Assembly (NCBI GenBank): GCA_031284295.1
Contig: JAITAE010000048.1
Location: forward strand, 1-11,451
Source of the DNA: Spirochaetaceae bacterium
Lineage (GTDB): Bacteria; Spirochaetota; Spirochaetia; Treponematales; Breznakiellaceae
Direction of reading: 5' to 3'
DNA length: 11,451 nt
Part shown: positions 6,591 through 11,451 of the stretch, in pieces
How the letters are laid out: every line of letters starts with the position of its first letter
Position numbering within the stretch: the stretch's first letter is position 1
Translations under genes and position numbers: made by a program
Notes under the pieces: generated by a model
What the model was told of the DNA's origin: nothing
Databases searched by the model: none
Seen by the model: the letters and a program-made list of their open reading frames with translations, nothing else

Positions 6591-7424
6591 CTAGTCGGTG
6601 AAATTCTGGATGGCGGTTTCTATGAACGACAGGATACGGTCACGGAGAAACGGTGGTGTGCTTTCGGGCAGGGAATTTTTCCAAAGGCTGATGAAGGAGG
6701 ATGCCTCTTTCTTGGCAAGCGGAAGTTTTTTGCCCAGCAGACTCGTTTCGTGGTTTCTGTCACGGATTACGGAAACGCCCGAAAAAACGATGCAGACATC
6801 GGCCAGGATGTTGTTTTGGATGCGGGCAAGGAAAACTATCAAACCGGATTCGCTTAAATCTTCGTTTGCGGCGTCCAGGTGCCTGCATAGGGTAAAATCC
6901 CACTGTTCCAGCGGTATCCTGATACGGTACAGGATTTCCTGGCTGTGAAAAACGCTCGATTTTTCCGGGCCGGTAAGGCGGATCACGCTGACCCAGCGGG
7001 ACTGTGAGCTTGTGCGCAGTTCGCAGCGGACATTGAGGGCTATCAGCGCGGCGGCAAGCGGTTCGTAGTCCGAATTTTGGCAGATGATGCCGCCGATGCC
7101 GGTGGAATTTCGCGTGAATCGGCTGTACAGGCTGTCCAGCGCCTGCCTGAGGGCCGCTGGAATAATCTTTCCAAGTTTGCAAATCTGCTGCAGGTTTACC
7201 ATCGAACCCATCTCTATGTAACGTTCCGTGCGGTTGATGTTGTACAGGTCGGCAAGGCTGCCGGTGTTGATGATGACTTTGGGCAGCGTAATTGTTCTGC
7301 CGCGCTGTTCCTGTATCCGCCGCGCATCGGTGGAAAATATGTCTATGCCGTCAATACGGTTTAACAAGCCGAAAAACTCCTGCATATTGGGCGGATAAAA
7401 AATCTGACTATCTTTTTCGCTCAC
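6591..7424 (-). CDS. FAD-binding subunit of xanthine-dehydrogenase-family complex
   Basis: This 277-residue protein matches the medium (FAD) subunit of molybdenum hydroxylases (CoxM/XdhB type), which carries electrons from the iron-sulphur subunit to the final acceptor. The supported regions are PKVIINTGSLADLYNI (about 49-64) followed by EMGSMVNLQQI, then STGIGGIICQNSDYEPLAAAL (107-127), and a C-terminal CO_deh_flav_C-like part (about 165-277). The FAD pyrophosphate loop AGGTDL of the family is not recognisable (the region reads IFSTDARR), and TIGGNI has become GIGGII, so FAD binding is uncertain. The start is GTG at 7424, with AAAGGAG (7436-7430) five bases upstream. It overlaps the 2Fe-2S gene by 17 bases. 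It is the last gene of the minus-strand operon. Confidence 0.8.
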   Translation of the reverse strand: MSEKDSQIFYPPNMQEFFGLLNRIDGIDIFSTDARRIQEQRGRTITLPKVIINTGSLADLYNINRTERYIEMGSMVNLQQICKLGKIIPAALRQALDSLYSRFTRNSTGIGGIICQNSDYEPLAAALIALNVRCELRTSSQSRWVSVIRLTGPEKSSVFHSQEILYRIRIPLEQWDFTLCRHLDAANEDLSESGLIVFLARIQNNILADVCIVFSGVSVIRDRNHETSLLGKKLPLAKKEASSFISLWKNSLPESTPPFLRDRILSFIETAIQNFTD

Positions 7425-7893
7425 CACGTCTCCTTTGGCGTATCTTCGCCGCCGCGATAACCGCGTCCGCAAGGTTCTGGCCCAGTGTACAGCGGCACCT
7501 TACGCTGTTGAACGCCGAAAGAATCTCATCACGCTGCGGCAATTCCTTTTCGGCAAGCAGCGTTTCCGTCAAAAGAATCTTTGCCGCGCCGCAAAAACCG
7601 CAGTTTTCCACGTCGTGCAGATTGAAGCCCCGGATTATGTCATTGTAATCGTTTGTCAGCGAGAAGCCTTCGATCGTGATCACCTCGCTGCCGCGGACAC
7701 GGAATGCCGGTACCATGCAGGCGGAACTTACAGACCCGTTCAGTATGACGGCGCAGGCGCCGCAGACGCCGCTTAAGCAGCCGCATTTCGCGCCGTACAG
7801 CTTAAAGTCGCTCCGCAGTATGTCTATGAGCCGCCGGTCCGGTTCTGTATCCACCGTAACGTCTTCGCCGTTCAGGATGAAAGCTATCGTCAT
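7408..7893 (-). CDS. 2Fe-2S subunit of xanthine-dehydrogenase-family complex
   Basis: This 161-residue small subunit of a molybdenum hydroxylase (CoxS/XdhC-type) relays electrons through two 2Fe-2S clusters. The ferredoxin-like domain has Cys39, Cys44, Cys47 and Cys59 (C-x4-C-x2-C-x11-C). The helical second domain has CGFC (98-101) and CRC (133-135). All eight ligands are present. The usual CGFCTPG reads CGFCGAA and the CRCTGY ending reads CRCTLGQ, so it is a divergent member. The C-terminus is very basic. The ATG at 7893 overlaps the stop of the Mo-subunit gene (ATGA) and matches the family start. An upstream in-frame ATG at 7998 would add 35 unrelated residues and is rejected. It belongs with the genes on either side as one complex. 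Confidence 0.92.
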   Translation of the reverse strand: MTIAFILNGEDVTVDTEPDRRLIDILRSDFKLYGAKCGCLSGVCGACAVILNGSVSSACMVPAFRVRGSEVITIEGFSLTNDYNDIIRGFNLHDVENCGFCGAAKILLTETLLAEKELPQRDEILSAFNSVRCRCTLGQNLADAVIAAAKIRQRRRGERKR

Positions 7894-9758
7894 TGTTCTT
7901 TTTCTCCATGCGATTCCTGTCCGTCGTTTTCGGGGTTTTCCAGGACACGCCAAATGTCGCGGGCGGAAACCGGTATGGTATCGAAATGGTGATCGCAAGC
8001 CTGTGTAAGCGCCTGTAGGTATGCCGCCGGAATCACGCAGTACGGCAATTCCCGGATAATGTCCGGGTTTTCTTCCGCGACCGGTCGTTCGGAAAGTATG
8101 ACGCTTACGGGAGGAATGGATGAGGACGCGGGCAGCCGGTAGTCTACCAGCCCGTTTTTGTCGATTCGGCCATCCCTGTATTCAAGCTGTTCGACCGAGG
8201 CCCAGCCAAAAGCCGCAACGCTGTTTTGCAGCAGCCTGCGGCGGACGGCGCGTTTGTCGTTCAGTGCGCCGGTACGAACGGATATACAGGCGCGGCGTAT
8301 GTTAGCGGAAAAATCAACCCTGTCGATCTCCAGTTCAACGACGGCGGCGGCAAGAAGCGGCGCTTCCGCCGCCTGGGCGGAAGCGCCGCCGGGCTTATTC
8401 AGAAGGCTGTAGCGTATCTTCCCGCCGCTATACGCGATGACAGCTATGCCGATACCGCGCGTTGGGCTTATCCTGCCGCCCGCTTCACGCCGGCGCAGCA
8501 GTTCGTATGCGGCCCACTTTCGTTTGTAATCGCACTGTTTCAGCAAGTCTTCCGTCAGATTTTCCAGTTCGTCCGCCGCCATTCTTTTTTCGTTATAGTG
8601 ATGGCTGAGCCATTCGGAACCATCGGCGCGCACCGTATCGGCGATTTTGGCCGCGTGACGCTCCAGGCCGAAAAAACCCTGCGCCGCGCCGAAACCCGCG
8701 AACGGCCCGGCGGGCGGCAGATTCGTCTTTACCGCTTCCGCCCTCACCTGTATGCGTCCCAGTCTGTAATGACCGGCGACCGCGCGGGCAATGCTTTCCA
8801 GCATGACATCAGCAAAAAAAGTTTCCGACCCGAAACCGGCCCGTATGCTTACCGTTGTCTCGCAGGGCTCGCCGTTGGAATCGAGCAGGCTCGAAAACTC
8901 CAGCCGCGTCTCCGGGCGTTTGGGCGAAAAGAGAAAATCTTCCTCGCGGGTCAACATCAGTTTGACCGGCTTTTTTGTGATGAACGCGGCAAGGGCCGCG
9001 TGAACAGCGACAAGGGACGGATACCAGATTTTCCCGTCAAAATGAAGCCCCAGTTCCGCCGTTTTAACGGAAACCGCGCCGGAAGGCAGAGACAGAGCCT
9101 CCGCTACGCTCTGTTTTACGTGCCCCGGCCACTGTGTCGCGGTGTATACGATGACGCCGTCATTGAGTATGTTTGCAACGGCGCCGTGCGGCTCGCTGTA
9201 CCAGTGTTCCTGGAGGCCCGTCCTGTATAAACCGGTTACAACGACAGGTTCCGGTTCAGGGCCGTCCGGGGAAAGTTCCGCCGCGCCCGCCCCCGCCCCC
9301 GCGCCTTCACCGGAAGGAGCGGGGGCGGCGGACACGCCTCCTGAGTGGGATTTTTCTTTCGGCGGGGAAACGTTCCTTGGAAAGGCTTCCGTGTCGAACA
9401 TGACCTGGGAGGTAATTTCCGCGTCAGGCGAATCCGTCGAAAACACCGGAGGCCGCGCCGTGTCCGAAGCGGCTTCCGTCTCGACAATGATTTGGGCCGC
9501 AAGCTCCCCAAGTTTTGCCCAATCCGGCCCCACGAGTATCGCGACAGGTTCACCTATGTAACGCAGACTGTCCCGTGCCAGCAGGGGAACGGCGCTGTCC
9601 GCCAAATGATTCTGACCGGGTATGTCGGAGGCCCTTATCAGCCTGTAAGCGGGGTCCAGCTCCGGGCAGCGTATGCCTTTTAGCCCGCAATTCGCGTCCG
9701 GCGAGCGTACCGTTACGGCGAAATACTGACCGTCCAGAATTATATCGTCTACAAACAA
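7890..9758 (-). CDS. Molybdopterin-binding (large) subunit, xanthine-dehydrogenase family, divergent
   Basis: This 622-residue catalytic-subunit homologue is shorter than the usual 750 or so. The N-terminal hammerhead domain (Ald_Xan_dh_C) spans about 2-95, with YIGEPVAILVG at 67-77. After a Pro/Gly/Ala-rich insert (about 138-172), the Mo domain resumes at TGLYRTGLQEHWYSEP (175-190), then TATQWPGH (206-213) and KLMLTREEDF (266-275). The C-terminal part includes NGLVDYRLP (535-543) and IRELP (568-572), where Glu570 may be the catalytic Glu of the GVGE motif. The cofactor loop GGGFGGK reads ELGLHFDGK, and AFRGFG reads PFAGFG. The start is TTG at 9758 with GGTGAGG five bases upstream. No ATG or GTG start is possible because a TAG lies in frame at 9773. 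It follows the aminotransferase stop by 7 bases. The substrate is unknown. Confidence 0.85.
   Translation of the reverse strand: MFVDDIILDGQYFAVTVRSPDANCGLKGIRCPELDPAYRLIRASDIPGQNHLADSAVPLLARDSLRYIGEPVAILVGPDWAKLGELAAQIIVETEAASDTARPPVFSTDSPDAEITSQVMFDTEAFPRNVSPPKEKSHSGGVSAAPAPSGEGAGAGAGAAELSPDGPEPEPVVVTGLYRTGLQEHWYSEPHGAVANILNDGVIVYTATQWPGHVKQSVAEALSLPSGAVSVKTAELGLHFDGKIWYPSLVAVHAALAAFITKKPVKLMLTREEDFLFSPKRPETRLEFSSLLDSNGEPCETTVSIRAGFGSETFFADVMLESIARAVAGHYRLGRIQVRAEAVKTNLPPAGPFAGFGAAQGFFGLERHAAKIADTVRADGSEWLSHHYNEKRMAADELENLTEDLLKQCDYKRKWAAYELLRRREAGGRISPTRGIGIAVIAYSGGKIRYSLLNKPGGASAQAAEAPLLAAAVVELEIDRVDFSANIRRACISVRTGALNDKRAVRRRLLQNSVAAFGWASVEQLEYRDGRIDKNGLVDYRLPASSSIPPVSVILSERPVAEENPDIIRELPYCVIPAAYLQALTQACDHHFDTIPVSARDIWRVLENPENDGQESHGEKEQ
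8357..8389. repeat. Perfect 14-bp stem-loop inside Mo-subunit gene
   Basis: Arms at 8357-8370 and 8376-8389 are perfect reverse complements, GC-rich, around the 5-base loop GCCTG. The structure encodes residues about 457-468, an Ala/Gly-rich stretch just before VVELEID. No T-run follows in either direction. Confidence 0.75.
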
Positions 9759-9765
9759 AAAAACC

Positions 9766-11007
9766 TCACCCTATCAATTTGACAACAGAGTCGATGACGC
9801 GGCGGATCTGCTCATCCGTCATACCGGGCCATATCGGCAGAGAGATGACACGGCTGTACGCGTCTTCCGCATTCGGAAAGTCCCCATCCTTCAGCCCGTA
9901 GCGTTTTCTGTAGTACGGCATCTTATGCAGCGGGATAAAGTGTACCGAAACGCCTATACCCAGTTCCTGAAGTTTCCTAACGCAGTCGTCACGGGCGGCG
10001 GCAAGCGGCTGCTTGAGCCGCAGCGGGTACAGGTGCCGCGCATCGCCTGCCGCGCCGGGCGGAATCGAAAACAGGGGGCAGTCCGAAAACGCGGTGTCAT
10101 AACAGGCCGCTATGTGTTTGCGCTTTTCAAGCAGTTCGTCCGCCCGCCTGAGTTGGACGCGGCCTATCGCGGCAAGTATGTCGGGAAGGTTGTACTTATA
10201 TCCGGCCTCGATGACTTCGTAGTACCACGAAGCTTTGCCGCCCGTATAACGGTTCCAAACCGGGCGGTCTATGCCGTGCCAGCGCATCAGCGACATCCGT
10301 TTTACCAAGTCAGGATTTCCGCTCACCGCCATACCGCCCTCGCCGGTCGTAATTGTTTTTGTCGCGTAGAACGAAAAAACGCCCACATCGCCCAGGGAAC
10401 CGGCAGGCGCGCCCATTTCTGTGTACGCGGGGAAGGCGTGGGCGGCGTCTTCCACAACGGCCATGCCGTAACGGCGGGCGGTTTTGTTTACGGCGTCCAT
10501 GTCGCAGCAGAGGCCGCCGAAATGTACGGGTACCACGGCGCGCGGTCTGCCCGCCGGCCCGCCAGTTTCGTAGGCCGTCTTGCCCAGGGCCAGGCGGCTC
10601 GCCGTTCTTTCAAGACTTTCCGTGTCCAGCAGAAAGGAGTCCGCCGCGCAGTCGATAAACGCAAGTTCCGCGCCCAGATAGACGGCCGCCTCGGCGGTGG
10701 CGGTAAAGGTATACGCGGGTACCAGCGCCACATCCCCCGGTCCCAGGCCGCAGGCCTCCAGCGCGATGTGAAGACCGCTCGTGGCGCTGTTCACGGCAAG
10801 CGCCCCCAGCGGGTATCCCGCCGCCCGTCCCAGGCGTTCCGCGAATTCCCGCTCAAAGGCGAGCGCCTCCTCCGCGGTCGTGAGCCAGCCGGAGCGGAGC
10901 ACCCTCAGCACGGCCTCCTCTTCCTCCCTGCCGGTAAACGGGCGGGCAAATGGTATAAAATCCGCCTCGCCGCCGGTATGTTCAAGCATTGTTACACTGT
11001 GACTCAT
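9766..11007 (-). CDS. DegT/DnrJ/EryC1/StrS-family PLP aminotransferase
   Basis: This 413-residue fold-type I PLP enzyme typically makes amino sugars by transamination of nucleotide-linked keto sugars, for cell-surface glycans or related products. Motifs: FIPFARPFTGREEEEAV (17-33), NSATSGLHIAL (73-83), VPAYTFTATAEAA (96-108), VPVHFGG (159-165), the PLP-ring contact EDAAHAFPA (186-194, Asp187), and the Schiff-base lysine Lys217 in SFYATKTITTGEGG. The end has SVHFIPLHKMPYY, typical of ArnB/PglE-like enzymes. I chose the ATG at 11007, with a GGAAAG about 10 bases upstream. An ATG at 10989 is possible. The frame stays open to an ATG at 11163, but that extension is made of 30-bp repeats and is not family sequence. 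It is the first gene of the minus-strand operon, 7 bp before the Mo-subunit gene. The family is firm and the substrate unknown. Confidence 0.93.
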   Translation of the reverse strand: MSHSVTMLEHTGGEADFIPFARPFTGREEEEAVLRVLRSGWLTTAEEALAFEREFAERLGRAAGYPLGALAVNSATSGLHIALEACGLGPGDVALVPAYTFTATAEAAVYLGAELAFIDCAADSFLLDTESLERTASRLALGKTAYETGGPAGRPRAVVPVHFGGLCCDMDAVNKTARRYGMAVVEDAAHAFPAYTEMGAPAGSLGDVGVFSFYATKTITTGEGGMAVSGNPDLVKRMSLMRWHGIDRPVWNRYTGGKASWYYEVIEAGYKYNLPDILAAIGRVQLRRADELLEKRKHIAACYDTAFSDCPLFSIPPGAAGDARHLYPLRLKQPLAAARDDCVRKLQELGIGVSVHFIPLHKMPYYRKRYGLKDGDFPNAEDAYSRVISLPIWPGMTDEQIRRVIDSVVKLIG

Positions 11008-11040
11008 TTTTTGTACACTTTCCACCCCCACCGCCGCCAG

Positions 11041-11130
11041 GCCGCCAGCGGCTTTAAAGTCCGCTACGCGCCCACCAGTGGGTTTTAAGTCCGCTACGCG
11101 CCCACCAGTGGGTTTTAAGTCCGCTACGCG
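11041..11130. repeat. Tandem 30-bp repeat array
   Basis: Two perfect 30-bp copies lie at 11061-11090 and 11091-11120. A diverged 20-base part-copy precedes them (11041-11060, 15 of 20 matches) and a 10-base part-copy follows (11121-11130). The unit contains a small palindrome CCCAC-CA-GTGGG. Being a multiple of three, it keeps one minus-strand frame open and encodes a repeated RVADLKPTGG. Confidence 0.92.
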
Positions 11131-11139
11131 GTAGCATAC
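11110..11139. repeat. Repeat module with GCTAC/GTAGC hairpin, proximal copy
   Basis: This 30-base stretch at the edge of the tandem array matches 11341-11370 at 28 of 30 positions. It contains the hairpin GCTAC (11123-11127), loop GCG, GTAGC (11131-11135). Confidence 0.85.
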
Positions 11140-11208
11140 CCGCCAAACGCCTTTTAAATGCACAGGTATGTCAGTTGTTGTCTTTGCTGTTTTCTAGGTC
11201 TTCAATGA

Positions 11209-11221
11209 TTCATAATATGAA
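11209..11221. promoter_or_regulatory. Small AT-rich palindrome
   Basis: TTCATA-A-TATGAA is a perfect 6-bp inverted repeat directly next to the GC-rich inverted repeat at 11221. It may be a binding site upstream of the aminotransferase operon or simply the edge of the repeat element. Confidence 0.3.
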
Positions 11222-11280
11222 GGGGGGCGCTATTTCCATGCCGCTACCGGCATATAGGGGCTTTCCCGGCGCGCCCCCCT
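11221..11280. repeat. 60-bp element with terminal inverted repeats and inner hairpin
   Basis: Ten-base perfect inverted repeats AGGGGGGCGC (11221-11230) and GCGCCCCCCT (11271-11280) bracket the element. Inside is a 6-bp hairpin ATGCCG-CTAC-CGGCAT (11238-11253). It could fold as a nested hairpin or cruciform. It has no coding content and no T-run. Confidence 0.8.
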
Positions 11281-11289
11281 GTCTCCATC

Positions 11290-11303
11290 CCGCGCAAGCG
11301 CGG
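11290..11303. repeat. Short GC hairpin
   Basis: CCGCGC-AA-GCGCGG is a perfect 6-bp stem with a two-base centre. It lies ten bases right of the 60-bp inverted-repeat element and probably belongs to the same repeat cluster. Confidence 0.7.
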
Positions 11304-11306
11304 TAT

Positions 11307-11334
11307 TCCGCCACCCCCAAAATCCGCCACCCCC
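11307..11334. repeat. 12-bp C-rich direct repeat pair
   Basis: TCCGCCACCCCC occurs at 11307-11318 and 11323-11334, a 16-base period, separated by AAAA. A related CCACCCCCACC string lies near 11022-11032 next to the tandem array. Confidence 0.8.
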
Positions 11335-11340
11335 GCCAGC

Positions 11341-11370
11341 GGGTTTAAAGTCCGCTACGCAGTAGCATAC
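11341..11370. repeat. Repeat module, distal copy
   Basis: This is the second copy of the module at 11110-11139, 231 bp away, with two mismatches. One mismatch lies in the hairpin loop (GCA instead of GCG at 11359-11361), while both stem arms GCTAC/GTAGC are unchanged. Confidence 0.85.
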
Positions 11371-11396
11371 CGCCAGCGGCCCCACGCCCCACGTCT

Positions 11397-11439
11397 GGAG
11401 TTTGCGGTAAGCGGCGCGTAGCGCCGCGAAGCAAACTCC
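11397..11439. repeat. Nested inverted repeat (two stacked stems)
   Basis: The outer stem is GGAGTTTGC (11397-11405) with GCAAACTCC (11431-11439). The inner stem is GCGGCGC (11411-11417) with GCGCCGC (11421-11427) around GTA. Both stems are perfect and share one centre, so together they form a long hairpin with a small internal loop. Confidence 0.85.
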
Positions 11440-11451
11440 CAAGCTCAACGC

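Larger units (their letters stand above)
11008..11451. other. Non-coding, repeat-rich end of window
   Basis: These 444 bases hold no convincing gene. A 72-codon minus-strand frame at 11230-11448 consists of the repeat and palindrome sequence itself. The stretch contains tandem 30-bp repeats, a second diverged module copy, C-rich direct repeats and several inverted repeats listed separately. The less GC-rich part, 11150-11220, is the only place where a promoter for the aminotransferase operon could easily sit. A TATTAT (minus strand 11218-11213) is -10-like but has no clear -35 partner. Confidence 0.7.

Noticed and set aside
7894..7998. Longer start for the 2Fe-2S subunit
   Set aside because: The added 35 residues are basic, overlap the Mo-subunit coding region and have no family match. 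The ATGA junction at 7893 is far more likely.
8226..9230. Plus-strand open frame of 334 codons
   Set aside because: It is the antisense shadow of the Mo subunit, with no family features.
9925..11088. Plus-strand open frame of 387 codons
   Set aside because: It is antisense to the PLP aminotransferase and rich in Arg/Gly with no motifs. Its start and end also run through the repeat array.
11041..11130. CRISPR array
   Set aside because: The 30-bp units are directly adjacent with no spacers, and no cas genes are present.
11230..11448. Minus-strand open frame of 72 codons at the right end
   Set aside because: It is composed almost wholly of the palindromes and repeat modules, with no ribosome site or family likeness.

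Overview
The window looks like bacterial chromosome: tightly packed genes, mostly ATG starts with some GTG and TTG, and no phage or plasmid genes. I see two gene blocks and a repeat-rich right end. The organism cannot be fixed from sequence alone. The composition, the mix of genes and the GC-rich palindromic repeats at the right end would suit a gut spirochaete of the Treponema group, but that is only a weak inference.

Block 1 (about 1-6545) is a divergon firing outward from a 180-bp spacer at 3056-3235. Leftward runs a polar amino-acid ABC importer: two membrane permeases (2363-3055 and 1656-2366), the ATPase (887-1663), and an alpha/beta hydrolase (890 to the left edge, C-terminus cut off). 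Rightward runs the matching lipoprotein solute-binding protein (3236-4030), an M20D amidohydrolase (4030-5169) and a CapA-type protein (5166-6545). Nearly every junction is a 1- to 8-base overlap, so each arm is probably one translationally coupled operon. By analogy with Bacillus subtilis ytm (tcyJKLMN-hipO) and yxe operons, this probably imports an N-acylated or otherwise blocked (perhaps sulphur-containing) amino acid and deacylates it inside the cell. The CapA protein and the alpha/beta hydrolase are unexplained extras. The spacer holds a palindrome whose two arms can serve as the -10 elements of two overlapping face-to-face promoters.

Block 2 (6591-11007, minus strand) is one apparent operon: a DegT/DnrJ/EryC1 sugar aminotransferase, then the three subunits of a xanthine-dehydrogenase-family molybdenum hydroxylase (Mo subunit, 2Fe-2S subunit, FAD subunit). 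The 2Fe-2S subunit keeps all eight cysteines. The Mo and FAD subunits have lost or altered several family motifs, and the Mo subunit carries a low-complexity insert and a perfect 14-bp stem-loop within its coding sequence.

The right end (about 11008-11451) holds no convincing gene. It contains tandem 30-bp repeats that read through in frame upstream of the aminotransferase, a diverged second copy of the same module, and at least three further inverted-repeat structures. It looks like a cluster of non-coding palindromic repeats.
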